From Hybos culiciformis (Eukaryota; Arthropoda; Insecta; Diptera; Hybotidae), in NCBI GenBank assembly GCA_964007475.1, contig OZ023273.1, positions 146,107,308-146,171,307 of the forward strand: a DNA stretch of 64,000 nt, written 5' to 3'. Of the stretch, positions 36,981 through 49,737 are shown piece after piece. Every line of letters starts with the position of its first letter. The stretch's first letter is position 1. The notes beneath the pieces were generated by a model. It did no database searches, was not told where the DNA came from, and worked only from the letters and a program-made list of their open reading frames with translations. The translations under genes were made by a program, and so were the position numbers.

Positions 36981-37386
36981 CTTGAAAATTAATTGCAATT
37001 GTAATAATTTAAAAGATTTGATTAATTATATATAGAAAAATATGTAAGGGTGATATTTTTTTATCTTAGTCGAAAGTTTTTTAATTATTATTGATAAAAC
37101 ATTTTCAGAAAGAAAATCTAAAAATTTTAGGTCCATTGTAATTGCAATAGTTAACAAAACATAAAAATTTTATCATAATTTTTTATAAGATTACAATATT
37201 TGAGTTTGAAAATTTTAGAATGGTAAGCATTTATTCTAAGACGTTATTTCCTTTTTTTTGAATTTTAAAAATTTCTGAATTAAAATTAACAATTGTATAC
37301 CATTCTGAAATAATTTTGTAAGTCAAATTTACTAATACCACACCCATATAATTTTCTCTATTAAACAAATTTGTTCAAATACTCAC
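36981..37386 (-). other. shot intron (0.41 kb)
   Basis: Short A/T-rich intron between the linker exon and the plakin-repeat exon. Its 3' end offers two in-frame acceptors six bases apart. Confidence 0.85.
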
Positions 37387-37511
37387 TGTGTCGTACTATA
37401 AGGAGTTGAGTAGATATCTTCATTTTGAGTTTGACTAACACCAGCCGGCACATCCAAATTAAATTCAACTCTATATGTTCGTAGTGGTTTTTGTAAACTT
37501 TCTGCATGTTG
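37387..37511 (-). CDS. shot: shot exon 10: linker before plakin repeats
   Basis: 125 nt, phase 0 to phase 2, acceptor AATATAG and donor ACA/GTGAGT. Encodes QHAESLQKPLRTYRVEFNLD then VPAGVSQTQNEDIYSTPYST, a non-helical linker between the plakin domain and the next module. The split codon CA- is completed by the first base of the plakin-repeat exon (Gln) or, alternatively, by the candidate 7-nt exon at 25833. It lies after a 9.1-kb intron. Confidence 0.9.
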
Positions 37512-39153
37512 CTATATTAAAAAAATGATTAAAAAAAAATTAATATCGAAAATAAAATTTTTTTTTTTAAATTTAATACCCTAATTTCGAAGGCAAAATT
37601 ATATTCTTCGATTTTGGACATTGTGGTACAACCATTTAATTTCCTCACTTTAATTGAGGAAATTAATTATTATAAATCGAAGTTATTATTTTAACAAATA
37701 ATGTTTTTTAAATATTTTTAATTTGTATTTATTCATATATATTTTTTCATGCCTTAATTAAAGAAAACACAAGTATTTTTTATTTTATGAAAATTAGTTC
37801 TTTTTGTGGAAAAAATTGATTTAAACTCAAAATGAAAATTTATTCCATCATCACATTGAAAAAAAAAAGTTTCTTCCAAATACTCAGACCTACAAAAATC
37901 TATGGTAGACAAATATAGAACAGTACAATAATTGGCATCATTTGAAATATTTATTTTCAAAAATTAACATAATAATATCGCTTACTTATTTAATATTTAT
38001 AGTTTTTCAGGGAAATCGCAGGCAATTCATAAGAATGGCAGTTTAATGAACAAAGTATGTTCCTTGAATTTTTTTTTCTCTATTTTTATCTAATCCTTAT
38101 TCAAATTAATCTATCGACCGTCTTTAAAATTTAATTGAAGTGTTAATTGAATTATTATTTTCAACGATAATGTTGTTCACATTAATTTTTCACATTTGAG
38201 TTGTTGTTCAAAAGATCAAATTAAAAGTTTATCAAAATAACTAAAATCCGAAATATTTTGCACGACATTGGGGGGCGAAAACATTTCTTTTACCCTACAA
38301 CAAAAGTTTTCCGGCAAATCAAAAAAGCTTTTTTAAAAAGAATATTAAAATCAAGTTATTTTATGAATTGCAAAATAAACAAGCTTTCATAGAAACTTTT
38401 TATTGATTTTTCTTTGGTCACATATGATCCAATTGTAAAAATCATATGATTTTTGTTTTGAAATTGAATATATACTTTTAACACAATATTTAGAACTGGA
38501 AGGATGCAAAGCTCATTGAAAAAACTAAATTTTATTAAGTCTCGTTTGTTATGTACAGAAATCTAAAGATATAAATGTATATGTATTTTATGTAACTAAA
38601 TAATATACAATTTTTTTTTTTGTGATTGAGCATTTATTATGCACATAACATTTTATAAATGAATCAAATTTTATGTAATAATTAATAACAATATAATTTT
38701 TCTTTCCAAATTTTAGTTCATAAAAAATGAGGTAATGAATTTGTTATTCATTATTATATTTTCTTTTAATCGTCTTTTAATGTTGAATTGTACAAATAAA
38801 ACATAATATCTACGTGTACGAAGGTCCACGATATTGTATCTACATATATCTAAACTCATCGCGAATTCTTATTCATTATTAGAATTAAAGGACTTAGAAA
38901 AGAAATTAATGTAAGAAAATGTTCTCATTTTTAAATAAAACATTTTTATTTTAATTCCTTCTTATTCTCTTATTGTACTCAATACTTTATTGCGACCGAA
39001 GAATATCTAAATTATTAAAATTTATTTAATTGGCCCAAGCTTTATGCAAATAAAATAAATTCAAGTTTTTTAAATTTTTATCCATAAATGACGTAATTTT
39101 AACAATTTTAAATATTCTTATTTTGTTATCTTAAGCAAAATAAATAATCATAA

Positions 39154-39425
39154 TATATTATCGCCTGCTCAGAAATGAAACAACGTATAATGAGAAGTAT
39201 AGTTTCGAGTAATTTGAATTTAAAGATTTGAAAATTAAAAAAAACGTATGAAAAAATATCAAGTAGCGTACAATTTTCATCTAAAAAACACATTTTAATC
39301 AACATTAAGAATATTGCAAAGTAGTTGTACTTATAAAATCGAGTACGAGGAATCGAATGGTGCTATTGTCAAATAATGACGTATACATGTCATAAGTTGT
39401 TTCATTTCTGAGCAGACGTTATATA
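39154..39425. mobile_element. MITE-like element with terminal inverted repeats (about 270 bp)
   Basis: Left end CTGCTCAGAAATGAAACAAC at 39165-39184 and its exact reverse complement at 39397-39416, extended outward by imperfect pairing of AATATATTATCGC with GACGTTATATATT. The interior is A/T-rich without coding capacity. Size and structure fit a non-autonomous DNA transposon; family not identified and no clean target-site duplication seen. Confidence 0.65.
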
Positions 39426-40850
39426 TTTATTGTACACAAAAATCAAGACTTCTCCATTAGCTTTCATAAATAAAAACTTGAATTTTATAAATCACAGTAA
39501 TAAAAACAAAAGTTATTATAATATTCCTTAACTTTTTTTTAGAAATGTATAAGCAAAAATATAATTTACTATATAAAAATAAAATTCAAACCAAAATACA
39601 AATGACGTGAACTTAACATTGAAATACTTATAACATACCTACGATTTTTGTTGAATTTATGTTATTTGAATTATTATAATACCGGTTTTTTTAATTGTCA
39701 TAATTAAAAAAAGAATAAAAATGCGTTAAAAAAAATTGAAAGTAGAGCCGTACAGTAAAACTTTATACCTAGTTTATAATTAACTAGCTACTATCAGGGA
39801 TATGAAAAAAAAGAAAAAGAAGCAGGTATGAATTCAAATTAAAGAAAAAAGTCTAAGAAAATATTATGATGTAATATCAAATAAAAGAAAACAATGACTC
39901 AGAAAAGTGAAACATTTTATTTAGAAAAATTTCTATATATCGTAATTATACATGTTTAAAAAAAAATTGTAAAGTAACACGTAGTGTCATCTTAATTGTC
40001 AAAAAGATTGAAACTTGTCGGCAGTAGTGGATGAAAAACTTATGCTCTGGCAATCTTAGTATTTGCAACCAATATTTTTTGGCCTTGTCAAAATAATCTA
40101 TAAAACAAACGCAACTAACTTTATTCAGTAAACAGTTTCATAAGACAGACTCACTTATTCGTACAGAATGAATAGTAAACAGTAACAAAAATAATAAATT
40201 AGTCCAACAAACGTGTTCTGGATTTTGACGGCTTAAATTCAATTAAACTTCTTTTTTTTTCGTACAAATATCACGCAAAAAGTTTAAAGATTATATTGAC
40301 TCGATTTATTATTTTCATGTCACTAAAGTTAGAATAAAATATATTAAATTATTATTCAAGGCAATTTTTTAATAAAATATAATTTAATATTTCGCAAAAC
40401 TTGTGGTTTGTTGATTGCTGTTGATTGCAACTTATTATTGTTATGAAGTTAAACAAAATTGGGAAGAATATTATGTAAACAATAAATAAAAATTCGCTTT
40501 AAATTGTTATACTCGCTTTCATATTCTCCTTAAATACACATTATGCTTACATAAAACATCTAACCTGTGTTTAAAACATTATGTATAATGTATGTTTTTA
40601 AATTAGTGAGAAACAAGTTTAAAAACGAATACCTTATTAAAATAAACTTTATGAATTTTAGAATAATATTTTAATTTGGAGTTCAAAAAAACAATAAAAA
40701 AAAAAACAATCCAGTTTTACCTACCAAAAGAATTAGCTGTTTTAAATAGTAACTTGAAACCATTTAGGAAATGTATTCTTTTCATACAAAATTTTAAATT
40801 TTATTAAAGTTTAAATGAATTCTGATTCTGATAAGTATGGGGCTAGTAGA

Positions 40851-41024
40851 TGTCGATTAGAGCCCAAAAATTGTTATATTTATACAAATATGGTTTTAAT
40901 GGATTTCGACGAAAAATTAGTGCATTGGGTTGATAAATGTCGATTAGAGGAATCAAAAAAAATGGTTTGAGCCCAAGGACTTGGGCTAGAGTTTGGATTT
41001 CGATGAAAATTGTTATATTTGTAC
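40851..41024. repeat. Patch of interleaved short direct repeats
   Basis: TGTCGATTAGAG occurs at 40851 and 40938; GGATTTCGACGAAAA at 40901 recurs with one change at 40995; ATTGTTATATTTATAC at 40870 recurs with one change at 41009; GAGCCCAA also occurs twice. The order of units differs between copies, so this is a rearranged duplication rather than a simple tandem array. Origin unknown. Confidence 0.5.
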
Positions 41025-44000
41025 ATGTGAATAAATTGTATTGGTACAATGAAATTGAAGGCACTCTAAAAAAATATGTTTAGCCTCTGATCGTGGCTGG
41101 AAATGCTGGAAACGGGCCTAGTACTGCATTTATTATTCTATATTTTTCTTAATAATAATAATTCGAAGTTAATGAAAAAAACTACTATCCATTAAAAAAA
41201 ATTATCTAACTCTATGTCACAAAGATCATTTAATTTAATTATATAATATTTTATTTATGTGGAGAATATTCATTCATCGCGGCACACATAAAATGAAACA
41301 AATAATAATCATTTAGCATGTCAAACTACTAATATAAATTATAATTTGTTATATAAATATTACTTGTTTTTTTTTTTCTACCATCTCAGAAAGCATAAGG
41401 GATTCTTAAAATAGAAAATTGGGACATAAATTTATTTCTCTTTAATATTAAAATATAATAGAATATAAACAAAAAAAAAAAAATTATGTCCACAAATAAA
41501 ATATAGGCACACATCAATGCGTAAATGCGTGAGGAAATAAAGATACATTTGTTTTTTCAAAGAAAATTTTAAGGTTTCTTTGAAATTTTTTATTGTAACT
41601 ACACTCACGAAGCCTTATGTTATATATTCACAGATATGTATTTCGTCGCTTGAATTTTTTTTTGTCCAAATGACCATTTAATGTCTTTTATGTTTTGATT
41701 GGTTGCTAAGAATTAAGTTTTTTTCTTATTTAATGATTTATTAAAATCAAATAAATATTATAACACGTATATATGTACTATATAAAATAACATATAATGG
41801 AATAGAAGCTCAAATTATAATATTATTATAATATGAAGGAGAGCGACTTTAAAACCTCCAACAAAAAACTTGTGTTCAAAAGTTTTATTTTTCTATAATT
41901 GATAAAAAAATTGAATGAAATCCTATCTAATCTTTTTTTTTATTTTTTGAGACTTTAATAATCGTTATTACTGACTGATGTGTGGTATTGGAAAATTTAT
42001 ACTTTACTTAAGTATTTACAATTATTTAAATTTTTCAACATTTCAACAAAATGATGTCATTTGATTGAAGTTTGACCATATTTTTAAATTTAAATGGTAA
42101 TTGACTTCGAAAATTGTTATTATTCTTTGAAATTAAAATAAAATATAGAAATTTTATAACAATAATCAAGGTGCTAAAAAAAATTATGAAAAAATATAAT
42201 TGTTTTTAATTTAAATTTATTTAAGTTTATTTGTAAAGAAAAATTTATGCAAATAACAAATTCATACATATGTTCAACATGTAGGTACGTACATAAATTG
42301 AACAAATACAAGTTTAAAATTTGATAAATAATGAGCCACGTATTTCCGAACGATATTATAATAAAAAAAAGTTCATAAATCAGAAAAAAAAATTATTATT
42401 ATTTTTTTTTTTTGTTAGGGTTATTAATTCATAAAAAATGTCTTTAAAGTTTTCTTAGAACAATTTATTTGACGTTATCTCTTCAATAGTTTAGTCAATG
42501 AATAATAAAGCATGTTGCAATATAGTTTTAAAATGTTTACAAATGTGAACAATCATTAAATGTGTTTCATATCGATTCCAATATTCTAATAGAGTACGAT
42601 TCAAATCACTTGACCATTCAGTTAAGCAAAGCTTCCCCTTTTCTTTAAAAATAAATAAATGAAACATGAATTATGGGATCGATATTCCTCATCCCAAAAC
42701 TGAAAAAAGTTCAAAATTCCTCTTTATTTTTCACTTTTTTTTTACATTGTTATTTAAAAAAAAAAAATGTTTTTGTGGGTTAAGCTCAAAAGGCACCCCC
42801 CCACATTCCTTCTCAAATAGAGAAAAATTGGAATTACTATTTTTATGTCAAATTATAGAGAAATTATTTAATATCAGTTATTTAGTGTACATTCAGCACG
42901 AATATTTTTTTAAAATCTAATCAAAGAATTAGTTTCGATAGGTGATTGTTGATTTCAATAAATGAAATAGGTACATATATCTACAAAATAAACAATGTTT
43001 TTTTAAACAAGTTTATTTTTACTTTCAAAATGTTAAAAAAAAAAAATTCATGCTATACTTTAACCTCGAAAGCTCAAAAACCCTAACACAACGAAAAAAA
43101 AAAAAATTTGTAATAAATTTTTTTTTATTGTCATAATTTATTAATTTTTTTTTTTTAGTAGGTATTAAAAGTAAAACAAATTTATTTTAATCTTGACATT
43201 GATAACAAACAACAAAAAAATTCTATTGATTGCGAATTAAGATATTTTTAAAAATAGTAACATTATAAATTTTGCAAATATAGGTAAATCAAAATGAAAA
43301 GAAAACGTAATCATTATTTTGCCACACGTTGTTCGAATTGTACATAAATTTTATTTATATATAATATGTAGGTAATTAGAATAACGAAAGCTCACGACCT
43401 GAGACAATAATTTTAATAGAACCGGTTTATTGAATTTTTAGGTAATTTTCTTTTTCATTTTCCAAACCCATTTTTCAGGCGCATTTGAAATTTTCAAAAC
43501 AAAAATATGTTTCCAATCTAAGTAAAAAAAAAACGATTTCTATTATACAAATGTATTTTAAGAAATACATCTAATAGTTAAATAGCAGCCCTATGACAAG
43601 CAATAACTGATTGAGATACTTTATTAAACAATCTTTTTTTTTTTTTGTGTAGATATTATTTTGTTTTCTAAGAATAAACAAATCGAAATATACCAGACCG
43701 GAAATATTTATAAGTTGAAGGAAAAAAAAAATATATATATTCATTTTAAAATTCTAAAAATAAAAATTGTATGCGGTCATTAGATGTTTTTTTTTAAATA
43801 AAAAACCGATTTCAAACATGGTATTAAATCAATTTTTTCACACTTATTTTAAATATTTTTTTTTTCCAAATTTGAAATTAAATTTTAAAATATTTTTCTA
43901 TTTAAAAAATTAATTTTTCAATTTTGTTTTTATTTTTTTTTTGATTTTGAACAGAAAAATTAATATTTTTTTTACACTTGATTATTTCATTTTTATTTTT

Positions 44001-44412
44001 TATTTTATTTTTCTAATAACAAAAATTTAAATTTTGCTTTTTATTAAAGCTCATCAATGAGCTTTAACTAAAATAAAAAATTTTGTGTTTGTTTCAGTAT
44101 TTTTATTTTCCCGACTAAACAAACTGTGTTCAACAACAAACGTTTTAAAACTACTAAACAAAAAGTTGAATCCTATTAAGCTCACTGGTCTGTTTAAATT
44201 GAAACAAAATAATATTTATTTTTTTTTTACAAATGAAATAACAGCTGAGAAAAAAAGCTTCCTGAAGATCTCTACAAAATTTATTCAAGATTATTTTGTT
44301 ATAAGCGACTAATAAAAATGTTTTCTTCACTCATACATAATTGACATAATGTTGAAGCTCCGTTTTGTTTGAGACTATTTTACTAAAAAGTTATTGGTAG
44401 AATTTTCATTAC

Positions 44413-44763
44413 GAGTTGAGATTGCTTGGATTATTTTAAAATTTAATTTAGAAAAAACATTTCATTCACAACTTCAGGAGTGTTTCATACTTTAAAATGG
44501 TATAATACTTTTTAGAATCGGTTAAGGCTAAGTGCTCGGAATCTCTTCAAAACCATTTTTTAGTTTCACAAAATCGGTTAAGGCTAAGTGCTCGGAATCT
44601 CTTCAAAACCATTTTTTAGTTTCACAAAATGGTTTTGAAGAGATTTCGAGCACATAGCCTTAACCGATTCTAAAAAGTTTTATACCACTTTAAATTATGC
44701 AACACTTCTGAGGTTGTGAATGAAATGTTTTTTCTAAATTAAACTTTAAAATAATCTCAAACG
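44413..44763. mobile_element. Foldback (long inverted repeat) element with internal 56-bp duplication
   Basis: Left arm about 44430-44615 and right arm about 44626-44755 are inverted copies at roughly 90% identity by eye, with a loop of about 10 nt. A 56-bp unit beginning AATCGGTTAAGGCTAAGTGC is tandemly duplicated in the left arm (44516-44571 and 44572-44627) but single in the right arm. Outer ends pair loosely (GTTGAGATT with AATCTCAAAC). A transcript of this intron would form a long hairpin. No coding capacity. Confidence 0.75.
44516..44627 (+). repeat. Tandem duplication, two 56-bp copies
   Basis: Two essentially identical head-to-tail copies starting AATCGGTTAAGGCTAAGTGC, inside the left arm of the foldback. 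Near-identity implies that the duplication is more recent than the divergence between the two arms. Confidence 0.9.
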
Positions 44764-46626
44764 GATTTTCAATCAAATTTTGGGACAAAAAATCCAAACT
44801 GGTACCAAATCCTCTTAATACTTACTGTTATTCAAAATATTAAAATTTCTCAGAATTGAAACATTTAGTTTCTCTTCTTTAGGTTATAACTTTTTAATTC
44901 AATATTATTTTACGGGAATAGATTAATATAATTTCGAAGAGAACAGAATAAGAAAATGTGATTATGAAACTTATACTAGGATATCTGTCCATTACCTACA
45001 TAAATCGTCGTGAAATTAAACCTTTTTGACATTTTGAACTATTTTTTAAACGGAAAAAATGTATCACTAAATTATTCAAGAAATTATTGAAATGTTGATG
45101 TCATTTTAATAAAAATAAAAATTAAGTTAAAATTGTAAAACTTTAATTTATAAAGATTTAAATACTTAGATTTTTATGTAGATAGTATTATAAACATGTA
45201 ATTATTAGGCAATAATATACAAACTACATTAAAATCTATGTATTTAAGTCTTTATCAATTAAAGTTTTCAGCATTTTAACTTAATTTTAGCTCTATGAAA
45301 TTTAAATAAAAATATCGATTTTTCTTTAAATTGAGTGTTTTCAAATTAAATCAAATAAATATCTTCTGTAAAACAAGTAGTATTCTATCATGTGTTATAT
45401 ATTATAACAAAGCAGACACTCGTCTAGAGAATATAAAATAGCCAAAAATAAGTTTAATATTCATGACCTAAGAAGCTAATTAATACATATAAATATTATT
45501 CCCAATCATTAAATTATATAAAACAAAAAAAAAAGTTAATGGATTTGCTCTTCATTATGCATTAAAAAAAATGTTAAGAAAAGAAAATTCTTAATAAAAT
45601 CTACATTTTAATTGCTTTCTTAATTTATGCACAATCAAATTTATAATAAACAATAATAATTTAATTTCAAAAATTTTAATGGTCAAGTTGATGATTAAAC
45701 ATTAACAGCATCATCATAAATATATATGCAATATTCCAGATATACTTATTTAAAAATTTTTGGATTTCGGTCTGTTTTTTAAGTACATAAAAAATAGCAA
45801 TACAATAAAATGAGATCATAAATTCATTTAATAATGCCAAAAGTTAATTTGATCATGACAATATTTATATTGAAGAACATATTTTTGGATTTAGTGGAGA
45901 GTGATTAGTTTATTTTTTAGAACTGAATTTTAACATAGAAATGTGAATGTGAAAATGATGGATATATCGAAATATAACATTAAATAAGTTTATTTGTGAG
46001 TTTATTGCATGTCCATTGTTATGAAGCTAATCTCGCTAGATTACAAAATTAGATTTTTTCTTAAATATAAAACGCGAATTTTCACTAGTCATCATCTATT
46101 TTTTCAATATGTGAATAATTAAATGTTTTTGTGCAACCCTATTATTATTTTTTTTATTTTAATTTATGTTGTCTACATTTGATAAAATTTTGCCTTTTAT
46201 TTACATTTGAAACTAAAATCTACGTCCACATTTAGTCACATTTAATTTTCTCTATAAAAACATTGAAAAATCATAAAGGAAAATTAAATTAATAACTTAA
46301 TACTTACTTCCTTATGGAAAATTATTAAAATAATTCTAATTTCGCGGAAATTTAGCAAATTAAATAAAGCCTTTAATAAAGCCTTTGTAATATGTTTATC
46401 ATTCTCAAAATTACCGTATTAAAAAAAAATTTAATTATTAATATAATATTTCCTTCCTAATAACTTTCCAAGTTTATTTTTTTAACATTTAAAATTTAAA
46501 TTAATATGTTTAAAATTGTTTTTGGATAGAAATATAAAAATATGTAATATGTGTGTAGACCTTTAGAAACTAAAACGTATTCTTCAATAAAAAAAGTATT
46601 TTATTAATTTGAAACAAATTACTCAC

Positions 46627-46848
46627 CAATCCATCTGCACCATTAACTTCAATTGCAGTTTTTAATCTTTGTGATAATAATTCTAATAATCTTTCATATT
46701 TATTATTTAAGGTATCTAAACGCTGGCTATAAACCTCAGTTGCTCCAGGATCGGAATCGGGTATTCTTATATCACGACGTGGTGGTGAAAATGATGGTCT
46801 TGTTTCGATCAGCCAATCAATGTAATGAAGGCATTTTCCATCATAGAT
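46627..46848 (-). CDS. shot: shot exon 9: end of plakin domain, possible alternative start
   Basis: 222 nt, phase 0 on both sides, donor TTG/GTGAGT. Reads IYDGKCLHYIDWLIETRPSF, a proline-rich bend (SPPRRDIRIPDSDPGATEVY), then helix NNKYERLLELLSQRL and NGADGL. Joining exon 8 gives ...REAK/IYDGK..., which fits the family. The acceptor (ACCAATGAAG) has almost no pyrimidine tract, and the same bases contain an ATG in frame, two codons ahead of IYD and two codons after a TAA. This exon may therefore be an internal exon, an alternative first coding exon, or both. Confidence 0.85.
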
Positions 46849-47671
46849 CTTCATTGGTTAATTTTTAATTTTTTGATTTAGTTTTTGTTATTTTTATCCA
46901 TACATATTCCCCATCATTTTTTGATGACATATTATTTTTTCGTGTTTTTGTTTTTAGTGTTGTTATTATTAATAAATGTTTAATAAAATGTTAGTCATTA
47001 GTCTTATCAATATAATAATTTAAATAAAATAATTGAGCTAAATATGAGAAGCTAAATCTAGCAGCAATATTTAGTGCTTTTTAAGTATTTTATGATAAAA
47101 CTAATTTTAACAATTAAATTTTAGCATAAGTAATAATAATAATCCCGATATTTAAAAAAAAATTTAGTATTTTTTTACAAAATATATAAGATTAGCTACA
47201 ATTATACTAAATATTATATTTTTTTTAAATTAATTTCCCTTATCCATTTTTAATTTTAAATACCAAGTATTTAATAATTTAAGTTTCACTATACGGAATT
47301 TTTTGTTAACATTTAAAAAGCATTAAATAATTTTTTTTAATTGAATTATCTTCACATACCTATATTCAAAATACAATTTTTGTAATATAAGATAAACACA
47401 TTCGACTTAATTCACCCAAAAAGAGATCTTTTACTAAACACTCAAAGAACTTACGAACAGAAGAAGATTCTAACAGTTTTAAAAAATTAAAAGACAATTA
47501 CACTCAAGAATCAAGATGGTAATACACTCAATCAAAGATATTTTACCTCAATCACATTCATTCAACAAATTATAGTCAAAACAGAACCACTCTTATTCCT
47601 TTATTATACGGATTTAAAAATGAAATTGTATCAAAATTAAAAACTATACAATAATTAATTAATAAAATTAC
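46849..47671 (-). other. shot intron (0.82 kb)
   Basis: A/T-rich intron ahead of exon 9; it could hold a promoter if exon 9 also serves as a first exon, but no promoter motif could be singled out. Confidence 0.75.
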
Positions 47672-47755
47672 CTTAGCTTCACGAATTAAACGTCCTCCAG
47701 TTAAATTAACTTGCTCAATTTTTGGTTTACGTTCAATTGCAGCACCAAGTAAATT
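47672..47755 (-). CDS. shot: shot exon 8: plakin domain, 28-codon exon
   Basis: 84 nt, phase 0 on both sides, acceptor ATAACAG and donor AAG/GTAATT. Encodes NLLGAAIERKPKIEQVNLTG then GRLIREAK, a conserved spectraplakin stretch. Found from splice sites and frame between exons 7 and 9. Being symmetric, it could be skipped without a frame shift. Confidence 0.9.
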
Positions 47756-48971
47756 CTGTTATTTTATTTATATTTTTTTAATCATAATTATTATTAATTT
47801 GTGTATGATTTATTTATTGTTTAGAATCAAATCGGTGTGTAGTTATGGTGCACATTGTTATAATATTGTTGTTGTTTTTGGTGTAATTTTGATTGTAAAT
47901 TTTATTTATTTTATTTATTTTTTGTTTCGGAGAATACATTTAACAAAAAAAAAAGAAATTTAAAAATTAAATTTCCATTAGATTAATATAATAATAATAA
48001 AATATTTGTTAGTGAAATACACAAGTAAAATTAAAATTAGTAACTACTTTTAAAAATTTACTAGTTATGAAAATATTTTTTTTTTTTTAAGTTTGAAACC
48101 ATTGGATTACTCTTTTTCCTTTAATTGTTTAATCGTACAGTAAGTAGTTTGGATATAAGAATAAAATAACAAAGTTTATTCGCAAACAAATTTAGCTAGG
48201 AAATACCAATTAATTTTTCAGGCTTCAAAAAAACAAAAAAAAAATATTTTCAAAAGTTTAAAGGAACTACAATAGAGTACCTTTGTCTTATACTATGCAC
48301 GATACTTAAAAAAATTAAGCATAATATTAGACTGGTAAAGATGTTAATGAAAATATTCTAATGATTTTTTATAAACTACTGTGTTCTTATGTTCAAGTAT
48401 AATACTCTGTGTAGACTAACAATTTAATATGTGCAAATATTTTCTACTTTTTACTATATATTTTTACATCAATTTGTTTTCCTGGTTATTTTCACTACAA
48501 TTTTATTTTCCCCAATATTTTTTATTACTTTAACCATTTTAAATGAAAAAAAATCTACTAGACGATATTTTTTTACAAAATATTATTTCTTTTTTACAAA
48601 GGACATATTTTATTTATTTTACAACAAAACCCAATTATTTTTGAAAATCAATTTCCTTTTACCTTGTTTTTTTTTTGTGTTTTTTACAGGAAAATATTTG
48701 AGAAAACGAAACCTTATTTAAAAATCTCTTAAGAACATGTTTTTATACAACTTCTTTTTTCAGATATCTTTTTCATCTTTTCTTTTTAGAAACTACAAAA
48801 TGTGCTATTAAGATTTTGATCAAAACGGAGAAGATATTTAAAAGAGACCTATTCTATTTATTAAATATCTAACTATGTTTTTGTTCAAATGTAAAAATGA
48901 TTATTGAGAACAAGATAGGAGTGGAAATAAAATAGACTTTTCAATAGTTTTCTTTCCATCGTTTTACTCAC
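47756..48971 (-). other. shot intron (1.2 kb)
   Basis: A/T-rich intron in the plakin domain region. Nothing recognised. Confidence 0.8.
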
Positions 48972-49107
48972 ATCTAATTCTAGTGCAGATGTCGCAGTAG
49001 GCATTGCAGATAATTTTTCTGTAGTTCCATCAACCCATGTTTCCTCAATTGTCATACCAGTGTGCATATTTTTTAATAGACCAATAGCAGTTTCACATGA
49101 TCGCAAT
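48972..49107 (-). CDS. shot: shot exon 7: plakin domain, short repeat exon
   Basis: 136 nt, phase 2 to phase 0, acceptor TTTTTAG and donor GAT/GTGAGT. Encodes LRSCETAIGLLKNMHTGMTI and EETWVDGTTEKLSAMPTATS, the helix and following loop of a plakin-domain repeat. Its junctions complete codons correctly on both sides. Confidence 0.93.
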
Positions 49108-49737
49108 CTAAAAAAAAAAAAAATTGGAATATGTAAATCAGTTTATTTTTGAAAACAGATCAGTAGAAAGAACATATTTTAAGTTTAAAATTATTTTAGG
49201 GATGACTTTGGATTTTTTTTTTAGAGAACATTAAAGATGTATTGAGATTTGGCTAAAAGTTGTCTGTGCTATTTAAACAATTTGATAGCTTTTGGAATAA
49301 AATCATTTTTTCATATTGATATAAGTTTTTAATAGTTATTTCAAATACTTGCTACTTTAATTGATAGAATTATAATGGGAAATTAATGAAGCAGAAAATT
49401 ACTTTTTTATTAAATAAACAATGGATACAATAGAATTATGAAATATTTTTCCACTTTTTTCAATTAGTTATACACTTGTTAAACTTTTATTATTTCTTTT
49501 AGCGTTAGAAGTGTCATAAGAAAAATATTTTAAAATAGTTTTTGTATAAATTAAAAGAAATCGATTTGGTGGGTTAAAAAGTTCTGTGGAAATGGCATTA
49601 ATTGGTTGTTATTATTTAACCTAAATGATTTTTGGGAACATTGTTGCCTTTAGTTTAATTTTTGAGGGAAAGAAAAATTTCTAAAATATATTTTAATTAA
49701 AATTAAACTAGCATTTAGATAGAATAAAAAATATTAC
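49108..49737 (-). other. shot intron (0.63 kb)
   Basis: A/T-rich intron in the plakin domain region. Nothing recognised. Confidence 0.85.

Larger units (their letters stand above)
37512..46626 (-). other. shot intron between plakin domain and linker (9.1 kb)
   Basis: Largest intron in the window. It holds a MITE-like element (39154-39425), a patch of scrambled short direct repeats (40851-41024) and a foldback element (44413-44763), plus many homopolymers. No coding exon or nested gene was recognised. Confidence 0.8.

Noticed and set aside
48431..48721. Plus-strand open frame of 96 codons, Phe-rich
   Set aside because: Lies within a shot intron, built from T-rich runs, no start context or domain.
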